Counted from the first letter of the stretch, positions 1-9,062 are shown. The stretch is DNA of 64,000 bases from Candidatus Rifleibacterium amylolyticum (GCA_009917695.1 JAACJG010000005.1:62001-126000); one strand, 5' to 3'. Program-made: numbers and translations. Notes: generated by a model not told the origin, from the letters alone.

Positions 1-2
1 TT

Positions 3-365
3 ATTTTTCCGAAGGTAGTGGGCGGCATCTTTCTCTGTGGCCTTCTTGCCGCTGCTTTCCCGCTGGTCAATTTCATGAAATTTTTTGACAGCAACGATTT
101 TAGTGGAAATTTTGTTGCATCGGTACTGGGAAGTATGATGTACTTTGGTACCATAGTCGGTGTGACAATCGTATCGACATTAAAAGATTTCGGTATGCAT
201 GCAGGGCCGGCGATGACGCTGCTGTTATCGGCTCCAGCGGTAAGTTTGCCCAGCATAATAGCTTTGGTGCCCATAGCCGGGGCCAGAAAATCGGCGACAT
301 ATCTGGCACTTGTAGTTGTTTTCAGCGCGTTGAGCGGTTATATTTTCGGTATGACTTTCGATTAA
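3..365 (+). CDS. Predicted ArsP/DUF318-type permease, C-terminal part
   Basis: The reading frame is open from the first bases of the window, so the start lies outside. About 120 residues remain, with three or four hydrophobic helices. The segment around codons 65-85, with a G-P-A-M then S-A-P-A-V-S-L-P-S pattern, resembles the conserved second-half core of the DUF318/ArsP_1 permease family (UPF0718), which includes arsenical exporters but mostly proteins of unknown substrate. It would act in the inner membrane. A GTG at 18 exists but is internal to the longer frame. The substrate cannot be told from this fragment. Confidence 0.6.
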   Translation: MFPKVVGGIFLCGLLAAAFPLVNFMKFFDSNDFSGNFVASVLGSMMYFGTIVGVTIVSTLKDFGMHAGPAMTLLLSAPAVSLPSIIALVPIAGARKSATYLALVVVFSALSGYIFGMTFD

Positions 366-395
366 CCAATGTAATTAACCTGGAAAGGATACTAT

Positions 396-1094
396 ATGGG
401 AGAAGTAACACAAGACCTGGGCCGAATCCAGAAAATTCTGGAAAACGGGAACTATGAAGAGGCTCGCCCGATGCTCAAGGAATACCTTGCCGGCAACCCC
501 AATGATCCGCTTGCCATAAGACTTTATGGCAACACCTATGCCTACACAGGTTTTCTCGGCAAAGCCAAAAAAATCTGGCACGACGGGCTGCGCAAATTCC
601 CGGAAAACGTCGACCTGCTCTATAATTATGCGCTGGCTCACTATCTCCAGGGGAATCTTTTCCACGCCAGGCGTTACTGGAAAAAAGCCCTGAAATTCGC
701 TCCCGAAGATTCAGAAATCTATTTCAATCTTGGCCAGATCGCCCGCGACGAAGGACGCCTCAAGCGTGCGGTCAATTACTGGCGCAAAGCTCTGCAGTTC
801 AAGCCAGACAACGTTGAAGTGATGAATAACATTGGCGTTGCTTATGCTACTTTGCGCAGTTTTGGCAAAGCCGCAACCTGGTATAAAAAAGCTGTAAAGG
901 CCGATGAAAATTACGCTCTCGCCCATTTCAATCTCGCCAACGCCCTGTTTGAAACCGGGGAGTTCGAAAATTCGCAGAAACACGCAGAAGCAGCAGCCAG
1001 GCTCGATCCGGCGGCACACATGGAAACAGTGTCCCTGCTTCTTCGCAAAATCAAGGACAAACTGGCGGGCAGCAGCTCACCAAGCGCGGCCTGA
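396..1094 (+). CDS. TPR-repeat protein
   Basis: This 232-residue protein is made almost wholly of tetratricopeptide repeats: successive 34-residue helix pairs with the typical W/L-G-Y-A-F-P signature, for example LYGNTYAYTG and NIGVAYATLR. There is no signal peptide or membrane helix, so it is likely a cytoplasmic scaffold or assembly factor. The ATG follows a GGAAAGGA ribosome site by about 6 nt. It begins 30 bp after the permease and may be cotranscribed with it. It ends 2 bp before the stop of a convergent gene. The partner protein is unknown. Confidence 0.85.
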   Translation: MGEVTQDLGRIQKILENGNYEEARPMLKEYLAGNPNDPLAIRLYGNTYAYTGFLGKAKKIWHDGLRKFPENVDLLYNYALAHYLQGNLFHARRYWKKALKFAPEDSEIYFNLGQIARDEGRLKRAVNYWRKALQFKPDNVEVMNNIGVAYATLRSFGKAATWYKKAVKADENYALAHFNLANALFETGEFENSQKHAEAAARLDPAAHMETVSLLLRKIKDKLAGSSSPSAA

Positions 1095-1096
1095 AG

Positions 1097-1618
1097 TTAA
1101 TTTACCAGCTGATCGTCGAGGTCTTCCTCGTCGTTCTCGGCACTCTGCCGTAGATGGCTCATCAGAGCCAGCTCACGATTACGCAGGGTGCTGAGTTCTT
1201 TTTCAAGCGTAATGTTTTTGGCCTGAGAAATGTTGAGCTCTTTGACGAGGTGATCGTATTTGAGCATCAGGGCACGCAGCTGAACCTGCAGAGTCTCTGC
1301 TTCAGCTGAAACGGCGTCGAAGGCGGTGAGCAGTCTCTCACAGGCGTTTTCAGGCTGATCAACATCTTTAAGCTCGGGCGTTTTGATCAGTTCGCAGGCG
1401 GCAAACGAACTCAAGGTTCCGCCCTTTTCAAGCTGACTTATGAACAGAAGCCGCCGAAACGATACTTCATCGAGGAACACTTCTTTTTTGCCATTGCCGC
1501 GATCTTCGCGATCAACATTCAGGTAATGGCTGTTCTGCCTGATCAGCTTTTGTATCTCTGACGGGCTAATATCAATGATCTTCTGAATCTGATCGATAGA
1601 GTATCTTTTTTCTTTCAT
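1097..1618 (-). CDS. MerR-like helix-turn-helix protein with C-terminal coiled coil
   Basis: The first 70 residues look like a MerR-type winged helix: an initial Y-S-I-D-Q-I-Q-K-I-I-D-I-S helix-turn-helix, then a second helix and a short beta wing. From about residue 105 to 160 the sequence is heptad-rich and predicted to be a coiled coil, followed by a very acidic tail. MerR proteins commonly have an N-terminal DNA-binding domain and a dimerising coiled coil, so a transcription factor or a DNA-associated structural protein is likely. No effector-binding domain is visible. AGGAAAGGG precedes the ATG. Targets are unknown. Confidence 0.6.
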   Translation of the reverse strand: MKEKRYSIDQIQKIIDISPSEIQKLIRQNSHYLNVDREDRGNGKKEVFLDEVSFRRLLFISQLEKGGTLSSFAACELIKTPELKDVDQPENACERLLTAFDAVSAEAETLQVQLRALMLKYDHLVKELNISQAKNITLEKELSTLRNRELALMSHLRQSAENDEEDLDDQLVN

Positions 1619-1759
1619 CGGCCCTTTCCTGCGAAGTAAATTTGCACTATCTATCGTAAGAGCCGGTCAATTTTGTAAGGATTTTTTTGTCAGGCATCAA
1701 AAAATAGACGCCAGAACTCAAAAAAAGTTAAACAGGGGGATTTGTCGCAAAGAACTTTG

Positions 1760-2809
1760 TCAGTCCGGGCGCTTTACCAGGAGGCGTTCAACCTCTGAAC
1801 CGGGTTCTTTCATTCCAATCGAATCGGGATAAATGGCAGTGACTCGATACGTTCCGATTGAACTGCCAACCGAAACAGACAGCTCGTTGCTGTTGTATTT
1901 TACCAGCGCTGATCCGCCTGAGCCGGATGAATATACCTGAAGCAGCTCAAGATATTCGCCACCGGCGAATTTAACGACCTGTACGTTATTGATTACCGAA
2001 CACTGGTCGCTCAACCAGATTTTATTGTCTTTGGGGTGGCTGACGGTAATATTAACTGAAACCAGAATTCTCTTGTTGGTTACCGGGTATTTATCGCCAT
2101 CTTTGGTAACAACCAGACCGCGAAGTTCTTCGATTTCAAAAGTGTTAACCTCAACGGCATTAACATCGCTGATTATCTCACGAGAACGCGTTACCCCCAT
2201 CGATCTGTCGAACTCATCGGTCAAGCCGTATACCCGATCAGTAGAGCCTCTGGTGTCGTAACTTTTTTCGCGTTCAACGATGAACAACGAGCCAAGACCG
2301 CTGGTGGAATAGTCCGGGCCAGGTCTGAGCACGAGTTCAACCCAGTTGAGAACTCCGGCAGTATATCCGGTATCAAGATCTTTCTCGGGTTCACAGGCAG
2401 GAAAATACATGATAGTCTGTTCCTGAAAAGTTGGCCTGATCATGTTTCCGTCGCTTATAGTGTGCATGTCGAAGGATTTGCTGTCATTTATTTCCATTTT
2501 GCGCAGACGGCCGCTGATATCATATTCGCGCTTCTCTTTGAATGAGGTGACAGTCTCATTACCGCCGCTGTCTCGCACGATAGTTGTCGGATAAGAAGTC
2601 TTCTTGAGCATGTCGGTAATTGCCCGCGTGCCGTTGCGCAACTGAGTTATCGCCTGTTGGATCCAGAATCCTTTCTCGGTCTCGCGGCGTGAATAGCTTA
2701 AAACGCTGTTGGCAGCGCCAAACAGCAGGCTCAGCAGAATAACTGCCAGCATTGTTTCGATAAGAGTAACACCACGGGAATGATGATTAACAATGCGACA
2801 GGTCATCAT
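1760..2809 (-). CDS. Prepilin-like protein, PilW/GspJ type
   Basis: The protein (349 aa) starts with a short basic leader and then G-V-T-L-I-E followed by a hydrophobic helix, the prepilin peptidase site of type IV pilins and type II secretion pseudopilins (cleavage after Gly, Glu at +5). The size and a long C-terminal beta-rich region fit the GspJ/PilW minor pseudopilins. It is the last gene of a three-gene minus-strand operon and its ATG overlaps the stop of the preceding gene; GGGAGG lies just upstream. It probably helps form the tip of a pilus or pseudopilus. No assembly ATPase or secretin is in the window. Confidence 0.8.
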   Translation of the reverse strand: MMTCRIVNHHSRGVTLIETMLAVILLSLLFGAANSVLSYSRRETEKGFWIQQAITQLRNGTRAITDMLKKTSYPTTIVRDSGGNETVTSFKEKREYDISGRLRKMEINDSKSFDMHTISDGNMIRPTFQEQTIMYFPACEPEKDLDTGYTAGVLNWVELVLRPGPDYSTSGLGSLFIVEREKSYDTRGSTDRVYGLTDEFDRSMGVTRSREIISDVNAVEVNTFEIEELRGLVVTKDGDKYPVTNKRILVSVNITVSHPKDNKIWLSDQCSVINNVQVVKFAGGEYLELLQVYSSGSGGSALVKYNSNELSVSVGSSIGTYRVTAIYPDSIGMKEPGSEVERLLVKRPD

Positions 2810-3339
2810 ATACCTCCCGTGAATCTTGAGACGATCATTTCTTCAGTCATTTCGTCAGTACTCTTCTTATTGTATCCGTTGTCTGATTCTGACTTCACGA
2901 CAACGCGATAGCCGTCCTGAATCATTTTCATGCTCTTATGCGAACCGGTCAACTCAATACTCTCGACACGGTAATTGCCGGCATAGGGAAAACCTTCATC
3001 GGGAGCTTTACCTTCTTCGAAAAGATCGTAGGCCTCCTGTTGCGTTTTGAAAGCCCCCATTGCCAGCTGAATATGAATTGTTGAATCAACATCATCAAGC
3101 GGGTTGCCGCTGCCACCCGCCTTGAAAAACTCGTATAATTCTTTGGGAAGCAGGCGGATTTTGAGCTTTGCGTGCTGCATGCCTGAGTGCGCAAGATAAT
3201 AGGCCTGCATCTGATAGAGCGTTTGTTTGTTCTGATACGCCAGGTTGGTGTTTGAATGCGCCATGAAGAAAAATATAGTCGCAATTGAAAAGGCAAAGAA
3301 AAGAACCAATACAACTGCTATGCCTGATTTTTTACGCAT
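2806..3339 (-). CDS. PilX/GspK-like minor pseudopilin
   Basis: A 177-residue protein starting with a basic stretch, then G-I-A-V-V-L-V-L and one hydrophobic helix (about residues 6-27), followed by a soluble region containing a Y-L-A-x-S-G-M-Q-x-A-K motif. That motif is typical of PilX/GspK proteins, whose mature N-terminus often lacks Glu5, as here. It lies between two genes with classic prepilin sites, which supports the call. A TTG 6 nt upstream is possible, but the ATG has the better-spaced AAGG ribosome site. Probably a minor tip subunit. Confidence 0.7.
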   Translation of the reverse strand: MRKKSGIAVVLVLFFAFSIATIFFFMAHSNTNLAYQNKQTLYQMQAYYLAHSGMQHAKLKIRLLPKELYEFFKAGGSGNPLDDVDSTIHIQLAMGAFKTQQEAYDLFEEGKAPDEGFPYAGNYRVESIELTGSHKSMKMIQDGYRVVVKSESDNGYNKKSTDEMTEEMIVSRFTGGI

Positions 3340-3341
3340 TT

Positions 3342-3974
3342 TCAACCTTCCAGATCAGATTTGAAGCCAACCAGAAAAACGCTGTTCGCCCGCGTATCTT
3401 CGTTGGGATCAAGGTTTTTGATATTCGACCATTTTACCTGCACAACTATTTTTTTCATAAGATTGAATTTGCCATAGCTGTCTTTGGGGACAAGATCTTT
3501 GATTTTAAAATACTGTGTCGGTTTGCCGGGCAACTGCATGGTGAACTGAATTGGCGCACCAGAGGAATCCTGGTCGAGGTCTACGACTTTTACGCGCGCC
3601 CTGAACTTAAAGCCCTTGCGGCAGGTGTAGAGACCGTCGCCCTTGAACACCTCAGGATCGCTTGTTTCACAGCCTTCACCAAACATCTGTGGCACAGATC
3701 TGCTGATGAACTGCTTTATGCCAGCTACGCCTTTCCGGTCTTCAAATGAGCACGGATTTCCGGCACCAATTGCCTGCCATGGCATCTGAAACATCAGGGA
3801 ATCCATGATGAACTTGGCGCGGGATATAGCTATTGTCTCGGTGTAGAAGCGTTCGGTTTCTTTTACCGATCCGGTCAGAAATTGAAAAACCGGCAGGACA
3901 ACAAGCCCAAGAATAAGGAATGCCAGGCAAACCTCGACAAAAGTGATGCCGGTTTTTCTTAGAAGTTTAGTCAT
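3342..3974 (-). CDS. Prepilin-like protein, PilV/GspI type
   Basis: The first gene of the pseudopilin operon. The N-terminus carries K-T-G-I-T-F-V-E-V, a type III signal with Gly before the cleavage site and Glu at +5, then a hydrophobic helix to about residue 32. At 210 residues it matches PilV/GspI-like minor pseudopilins, and the order PilV-like, PilX-like, PilW-like is familiar from minor pilin operons. The stop overlaps the beginning of the next gene. The terminator of the upstream exported-protein genes lies about 50 bp before its start, so it probably has its own promoter. Confidence 0.78.
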   Translation of the reverse strand: MTKLLRKTGITFVEVCLAFLILGLVVLPVFQFLTGSVKETERFYTETIAISRAKFIMDSLMFQMPWQAIGAGNPCSFEDRKGVAGIKQFISRSVPQMFGEGCETSDPEVFKGDGLYTCRKGFKFRARVKVVDLDQDSSGAPIQFTMQLPGKPTQYFKIKDLVPKDSYGKFNLMKKIVVQVKWSNIKNLDPNEDTRANSVFLVGFKSDLEG

Positions 3975-4023
3975 TTTTGTTAACTCTCTAACTTAAAGAT
4001 AACATAAACTTGTACAAGGTGCT

Positions 4024-4058
4024 AAAAAAAATCGCCAGGGGGGTGTCCTCCCTGGCGA
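4024..4058 (-). terminator. Rho-independent terminator of the exported-protein genes
   Basis: A 9-bp perfect stem (TCGCCAGGG with CCCTGGCGA) with a G/C-rich loop is followed on the minus strand by eight T residues. It lies 15 bp after the stop of the gene at 4073-5092 and should end that transcript before the pseudopilin operon. Confidence 0.9.
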
Positions 4059-4072
4059 CTCAGCTCTAGATC

Positions 4073-5092
4073 TTACTTTTCAGTTACTGAGAGAGGAACG
4101 AAAAGTATCTGTCGGTTACCGGTAGTATCGGTAGCATCGACGAAGATGTAAGGTTTTTCAGGCAACTCAAGATTTGCCAGATCGATTGTTTCTTCATTGA
4201 TCGGGCCTACTGGTATCGGTTCACCGCCACCGGCATTGCAGATACCATATTTGAGTTTCGCATTGTCGAGCTTATAGTTGTCGCCACCGATAACTCTGAT
4301 GGAAAGCTTTGCATCGGGAGCTACCTTTACGGCAACCTGCTCTGCTGCCACGACCATGTTAGCGCCAAGCTCAAGGCCTTCGACGACAATTTCCTTGTCA
4401 ACTGCGTCAAATAGACCGCCGGAAAAATATACATTGGCCGTTTTGGGCAACGGATATTTGTCGGGTGGGAATTCGACCGGCCAGAACGAGCCACTTTTGC
4501 CCTTCTCAACTGAGATTTCGAGGCCACAGAGAGGCGGTGTGATGTCAAGAACCCTGACATCTCGGCCGACGCTTGAGTTGGCATAAGAAACCTTGCTGCG
4601 GCCAGGTTCTGGCGCATCATAGCGAAGTCTTCTCGCCATGTGACAGGTGATGGCTCCTTTGCCGGTCGGAGTTGTCGGAATCACTATCATCTGATTCGCT
4701 GCCAGGCCCGGAGTGGTCGAAGCATTGAAGTTCTGGTTCTTTTCCCAGTCGATGAAATACCATGACACGGCTGCCGCGGCATCCCATCTCGGGTTGGGAA
4801 TTTCCTGGTCATTGGCATGCGTTGGCGGATCATTGTCAAAAATGGCGGTGTCTGCAACCAGAACCAGTGGAACATCTTCGGTAACGGTTGCTGGAACAGC
4901 TTCGCCATTCTCAAGGTAAATAGCCAATGGCAAAGTCGGGGTAAGGTCGGTCGGGTAAGGACTGAGCTCTACTCCCTTTAGCCAGGGCGTCTTTTCGAGG
5001 TCGACAGGAGCCCCCTGAGGGGGCTCCTGAGCACTGACCATCGAACCGAACATCACAACTGCTGCAAATACTGCTGCTTTAATTTTTTTCAT
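4073..5092 (-). CDS. Exported protein of unknown function
   Basis: A 339-residue protein with a clear Sec signal peptide (K-K-I-K-A-A-V-F-A-A then a hydrophobic core, cleavage after S-A-Q near residue 22). The mature part is beta-rich, with a V-L-D-I-T-P-P-L strand junction near the middle that resembles the edge motif of HYR/Ig-like extracellular domains. Its upstream neighbour contains the corresponding V-H-D-V-T-A-P-D-I, so the two may be distant paralogues. They form a two-gene minus-strand unit next to pseudopilin genes. Role in the envelope or as a secreted substrate is inference. Confidence 0.6.
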   Translation of the reverse strand: MKKIKAAVFAAVVMFGSMVSAQEPPQGAPVDLEKTPWLKGVELSPYPTDLTPTLPLAIYLENGEAVPATVTEDVPLVLVADTAIFDNDPPTHANDQEIPNPRWDAAAAVSWYFIDWEKNQNFNASTTPGLAANQMIVIPTTPTGKGAITCHMARRLRYDAPEPGRSKVSYANSSVGRDVRVLDITPPLCGLEISVEKGKSGSFWPVEFPPDKYPLPKTANVYFSGGLFDAVDKEIVVEGLELGANMVVAAEQVAVKVAPDAKLSIRVIGGDNYKLDNAKLKYGICNAGGGEPIPVGPINEETIDLANLELPEKPYIFVDATDTTGNRQILFVPLSVTEK

Positions 5093-5113
5093 AATTCTGC
5101 AAACTACCCCTGC

Positions 5114-6424
5114 TTACTGATTTCTGCCACCTTCAAAGGCAGCCTGAATGTTAACGATGTAAAGGGGCATTCTTACGGTAGTCAGGTTGCCTGACTTGTC
5201 CATGGCCTTGGAAACGAAGAAATATTCGGGCTGATCTTTGTATTCTTCGCGAGGATAGTTGGGAACGCGGAACAGGTAAGCTTTGCCGTCTTTTTCAACT
5301 TCTTTGCCATCAGCGGTTTCGATGCGGCAGGCAACTTCGGCAGTAGAGCCGCGGTTATTGCCGTTATCTACTGACATGGCAGCGAAGATGAAAGGCACAT
5401 TGCGTCTTACGAAAACGCCCTTGAGAGCTTCGTCTTCGCCACCGGCAACGTGGATCTGGCGGGTCATGTTTTCTTCGCTTAGGGTCTTTGATTCAACAGT
5501 CTTGGTTTCGAACTTCGGAGCGCCGCGATCGTTAAAAAGAGCACCGGCAACCGAAAGACGAGCAGTTTTCTTCCAGGGCTCGAGGTTGCGCTCATCTGAA
5601 GTGCCTTCATCTACGAATACGTAGCTGGCGTCTTCATATTCTTCAGCCTTCTGTGAGAAGGGGCGACCAAGATTGGCAACGATTTTTTCGACCATCTTGT
5701 TCTTGAGTTCCTGCTCGGTAGCTGCCATATCGATATTACCGGCGCCTTCCTGGAAAGCGATCCAAATATCGGGGGCAGTTACGTCATGCACGAGAACGCC
5801 CATGGCCTGATTGGCAGTAACGGTCTTGGCGCCGCCTTCAGCGGTTTCGCCATTTTCACCGACGAGAGCTTCATCGGTCTGATTGCCACCAGCTGCTCCG
5901 CCATCTTCATCACCTTCATTGCCAGTCGCAACGTCTTCGGCACCTTCACCGCCGCCGACCTGTCTGGCGCCGCCGTTACCGATCTGGTATTCACCAGGAG
6001 CGAAAAATTTACCGCCGTTACCAGCCATATTGGTGTTAACTGATGACACGGTCTGGAAATTACCATCGGCGTCTTTTACTTTGGTGTCCCAGGTGATGTT
6101 GGGGTCGCCTTCAAAAGAAGCGCCTTCGGCAACTTCACCGGCGTCTTCCTTGTAAAGAATAGAATGTTCATGCTGTTCGTAGAAAACGTCTTCAAGAGCA
6201 TTAACAAGGCCCCTGTCAGGATCGCCACCGCGGAAGTTAGCGGGCATCACGAACTTGTCGGGCTTCATTTCGAGCGTCATATCGACGCTGCCGGGAATTT
6301 CTACTGCCTGTTCGGTAGCTTCGTCAGCAGCCGCGTCATCTGTGTTTTCTTCCTGGGCAGAGATTACCACCGCAAAAGAAAAGAAAACAGCAAACACAAC
6401 CAAGAACACTCCAAATTTTTTCAT
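5114..6424 (-). CDS. Exported acidic protein of unknown function
   Basis: A 436-residue protein with a signal peptide (M-K-K-F-G-V-F-L-V-V, cleavage after S-A-Q near residue 24). The mature N-terminus is very acidic. A low-complexity G/E/A/D/N stretch at about residues 150-205 looks like a linker between two folded halves. The second half holds V-H-D-V-T-A-P-D-I-W-I, similar to a motif in the next gene. It is the first gene of a two-gene unit ended by the terminator at 4024-4058. No catalytic motif was recognised. Surface or matrix protein is a guess. Confidence 0.6.
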   Translation of the reverse strand: MKKFGVFLVVFAVFFSFAVVISAQEENTDDAAADEATEQAVEIPGSVDMTLEMKPDKFVMPANFRGGDPDRGLVNALEDVFYEQHEHSILYKEDAGEVAEGASFEGDPNITWDTKVKDADGNFQTVSSVNTNMAGNGGKFFAPGEYQIGNGGARQVGGGEGAEDVATGNEGDEDGGAAGGNQTDEALVGENGETAEGGAKTVTANQAMGVLVHDVTAPDIWIAFQEGAGNIDMAATEQELKNKMVEKIVANLGRPFSQKAEEYEDASYVFVDEGTSDERNLEPWKKTARLSVAGALFNDRGAPKFETKTVESKTLSEENMTRQIHVAGGEDEALKGVFVRRNVPFIFAAMSVDNGNNRGSTAEVACRIETADGKEVEKDGKAYLFRVPNYPREEYKDQPEYFFVSKAMDKSGNLTTVRMPLYIVNIQAAFEGGRNQ

Positions 6425-6726
6425 AGTTCCCTCCGTTGATTGAAATTCCTCATGTCACTGCCGGGCGACTGCCAAACACTGGCTTTAACGTCCTTCAATG
6501 AACAATACGTAGTAATACCGCCAAATGTTACAAGATTTTATTTTCTGCCATGTGTTGATTTTTATATTGTCTAAGCAGCGGGTTGTGCCCGGCTGGTTGC
6601 AGAGGCTGTTGTGTACATTGGCTCAAAACATTTTTATTATAGGCCTGTGCCATAAAATAGTCCAACATTTTATTCAATACTCAGCAAATTGTTACAGAAC
6701 AAAGCAGATCGACAAATCAGCGAAAC
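6425..6726. other. Divergent intergenic region
   Basis: About 300 bp separate the exported-protein genes (minus) from fabH (plus). It is AT-rich toward the fabH side. It holds a weak 83-codon plus-strand frame (6525-6776) without ribosome site that overlaps the fabH promoter and is not believed to be a gene. Apart from presumed promoters I see no repeat or RNA motif here. Confidence 0.5.
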
Positions 6727-6755
6727 TTGACTTGGCAGATATCATAAAGTATTAT
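6727..6755 (+). promoter_or_regulatory. Sigma-70-type promoter of fabH
   Basis: TTGACT (6727-6732), a 17-bp spacer and TATTAT (6750-6755) form a near-consensus housekeeping promoter. It is 30 bp before the fabH ATG, with AAGGAG at 6775-6780, giving a short leader. Confidence 0.8.
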
Positions 6756-6784
6756 GCGGCAGCATTAACCTTTTAAGGAGTCAC

Positions 6785-7798
6785 ATGAAAGCGTTAAGAA
6801 AAGCCGTTGTTTCCGGCACTGGCATCAGCCTCCCCGACAAGGTACTCACAAACCAGGATCTCGAAAAAATCGTCGATACCACAGACGAATGGATAATAAC
6901 CCGCACAGGAATTCGCGAAAGACGCCAGATTCCTGATGAGCAGACTCTGCTTGAGCTTTCAATCCCGGCCGCACGTCAGGCCATAGAAAATGCCGGCCTG
7001 ACACCGCTTGACATAGATCTCATCATTTATGCCACCTTCACGCCGGACTATCAGGTGCCTGCAACCGCATGCCTGCTTCAGAACAAGCTTGGCTGCACCA
7101 AAGCCGGCGCCTTTGATCTGCAGGCTGCCTGCACCGGCTTCGTCTACGCTTCTTCAATAGCGGCACAATTCATTGCAACCTCTGTATATGATCATGTTCT
7201 CGTTGTTGGCGGCGACATCACCACAAGAATTCTCGACTTCACCGACCGCAACACCTGCGTTCTCTTTGGCGACGGAGTAGGTGCCACCGTATACTCGCCG
7301 GCCAAAGGCGATCAGGGAATCTTCGACAATATTCTCGGAGCCATCGGCAGCGGTGGCGAATACATCATGATCGAAGCTGGCGGCTCAGCCAGGCGCCCGA
7401 CCGAAGAGATGATCAGAAACCGCGAGCACTACCTCAAAATCAACGGCAAGGAAGTGTTCAAATTCTCGACCAAAATCGTCGGCGACATCATCGATGAGCT
7501 GCTGAAACGCAACAACATGACTCTTGACGACATAGCTCTCATCATTCCGCATCAGGCAAATATAAGAATTCTCGAATCGGCAGCCAAAAGATTCAACTGC
7601 CCCATCGACAAATTCTATGTAAACATCGATCGCTACGGCAATACCGTAGCCGCCTCGATTCCACTTGCACTGCACGATGCCCTCAAAGAAGGCCGCATCA
7701 AGGAAAACGACAACATCATGTTCGTCGGTTTCGGTGGTGGCCTGACCTATGGCGCCATGCCGATCAAATGGGGCTCCTACACTACCCCGAAAAACTGA
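6785..7798 (+). CDS. fabH: Beta-ketoacyl-ACP synthase III
   Basis: KAS III condenses an acyl-CoA primer with malonyl-ACP to start fatty acid synthesis. The 337-residue protein aligns over its length with FabH. The catalytic triad is visible: Cys116 in A-A-C-T-G-F, His256 in I-P-H-Q-A-N and Asn286 in Y-G-N-T-V-A. The glycine-rich C-terminal G-F-G-G-G-L-T-Y-G is also present. The start is fixed by AAGGAG 5 nt upstream and by the promoter at 6727. It stands apart from other fab genes and is followed without a gap by a ferredoxin gene, so the two are probably cotranscribed. Confidence 0.95.
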   Translation: MKALRKAVVSGTGISLPDKVLTNQDLEKIVDTTDEWIITRTGIRERRQIPDEQTLLELSIPAARQAIENAGLTPLDIDLIIYATFTPDYQVPATACLLQNKLGCTKAGAFDLQAACTGFVYASSIAAQFIATSVYDHVLVVGGDITTRILDFTDRNTCVLFGDGVGATVYSPAKGDQGIFDNILGAIGSGGEYIMIEAGGSARRPTEEMIRNREHYLKINGKEVFKFSTKIVGDIIDELLKRNNMTLDDIALIIPHQANIRILESAAKRFNCPIDKFYVNIDRYGNTVAASIPLALHDALKEGRIKENDNIMFVGFGGGLTYGAMPIKWGSYTTPKN

Positions 7799-8374
7799 TT
7801 GAAAACTGATCGCGCCGGCTTCTTCAAAAGCTACCTGCTTGATCTGCTCGATGGCATACACTCGGCTTTTCCCGATGAGCTCGAGGAAATTGCCAGCAGT
7901 TTCCCCGAGCTGATTCGCCCACCAGGTGCGCCAGCGGAGCAGCAGTTTCTGGAAAAGTGCCGACGCTGTGGCGCCTGCATCAAGGCATGCCCTTTTTTCG
8001 CATTGAAGCCAGTATTTAAAGCCAATCAGTTCGACGAAGGGACGCCGGCCCTGCGCACAGGCGAGTCATACTGCCGTTTCTGCAGCGATTTCCCATGCGT
8101 CAAAGCCTGCCCTTCCGGTGCGCTGTCTCTGCATAATGTCGCAGCACTCAAAAAAATTGCAACCGCTGTAGTGCTGGCTGATGAATGCCTGCGCCGCAAA
8201 GGTGAACCCTGCCAGACCTGCCGCGAAAAATGCGATGAACTGGCTGGTGCAATTTCATACCCTGACAAGGCGCAACCACCGAAGATAGACGCTGGCGCCT
8301 GCACCGGTTGCGGGGCCTGCGCTGTTTTCTGCCCGGCTTATCCAGAAAACGCGATAAAGCTGCTCAAGCTATGA
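7799..8374 (+). CDS. Multi-cluster 4Fe-4S ferredoxin-like protein
   Basis: The 191-residue protein contains cysteine patterns for several iron-sulfur clusters: C-R-R-C-G-A-C-I-K-A-C-P near residue 54, C-R-F-C-S-D-F-P-C-V-K-A-C-P near 92, a C-x-x-C-x-x-x-C group near 142, and C-T-G-C-G-A-C-A-V-F-C-P near 170. This layout recalls NapF/MauM-type ferredoxins, which act in cytoplasmic electron transfer or cofactor loading. The TTG start directly abuts the fabH stop and is the only plausible one. It overlaps the 3' end of the convergent next gene by 11 bp. Its redox partner is unknown. Confidence 0.8.
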   Translation: MKTDRAGFFKSYLLDLLDGIHSAFPDELEEIASSFPELIRPPGAPAEQQFLEKCRRCGACIKACPFFALKPVFKANQFDEGTPALRTGESYCRFCSDFPCVKACPSGALSLHNVAALKKIATAVVLADECLRRKGEPCQTCREKCDELAGAISYPDKAQPPKIDAGACTGCGACAVFCPAYPENAIKLLKL

Positions 8375-8894
8375 GCTCTTTGTGTTGCCGGCCGAGTTCA
8401 ACATAACGTCTCGCCGATACAACTATTTTTTCGCGCCACTCTGGTGAGACCTGCCCCTTGATTTTACCCGGCAGTCCAGCTACCAGTGACCCGGCCGGGA
8501 TCTTTTCGTTTTCACGCACGACGCTGCCGGCCGCAACAATACAACCTTCGCCGATTTCAGCTCCAGACAGAATTATTGCACCCATCCCGATAAGGCAGTT
8601 ATCACCAATTCGACAGGCATGCAGAAGAGCCTTGTGCCCGACTGTAACATTGTTACCGATCAATACTGCACCAGAATCCGTTTCAGCGCCGGCAGTATCG
8701 ACATGAATAACGCTGCCATCCTGAATGTTAGTGTCGCTGCCAATTTCTATGCGATTTATATCGGCGCGGATAACAGTGCCATACCAGACATTGACGTTTT
8801 CACCAAGTTTGATATCGCCGATCAGCTCTACTCCGTCAGCAATAAAACAGGATTCTGGAACCTGCGGCGACAGCCTGCCAAATTTTCTTATCAT
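8364..8894 (-). CDS. Gamma carbonic anhydrase-like hexapeptide-repeat protein
   Basis: A 176-residue left-handed beta-helix protein with repeated [LIV]-G-x-x-x-x hexapeptides. It carries the gamma-class features R-A-D-I-N, Q-D-G-S-V-I-H and V-G-H-K-A-L-L-H, supplying three His residues that bind metal in this family (Cam, YrdA, PaaY). Activity as carbonic anhydrase versus thioesterase or orphan function cannot be decided. The ATG at 8894 has GCAGGAG upstream and starts the conserved fold; an upstream ATG would add 20 unrelated residues. Confidence 0.85.
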   Translation of the reverse strand: MIRKFGRLSPQVPESCFIADGVELIGDIKLGENVNVWYGTVIRADINRIEIGSDTNIQDGSVIHVDTAGAETDSGAVLIGNNVTVGHKALLHACRIGDNCLIGMGAIILSGAEIGEGCIVAAGSVVRENEKIPAGSLVAGLPGKIKGQVSPEWREKIVVSARRYVELGRQHKELIA

Positions 8895-9062
8895 TGTATG
8901 ACTCCTGCAAAAATTTTTCCCCTGTATTACAGACTGAATCTCACAATTTTGCAAGCCTCCAGATTAAAATTTCGCTACTACCGCCCCTTTAAAAAATTGT
9001 CGTTTTGTGTTATTATGTGACACTGTAATGTATGGCGATCATTTTGCCGATAATTTTTCAGT

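Noticed and set aside
6525-6776. An 83-codon frame upstream of fabH
   Set aside because: No ribosome site, and it covers the fabH promoter at 6727-6755.
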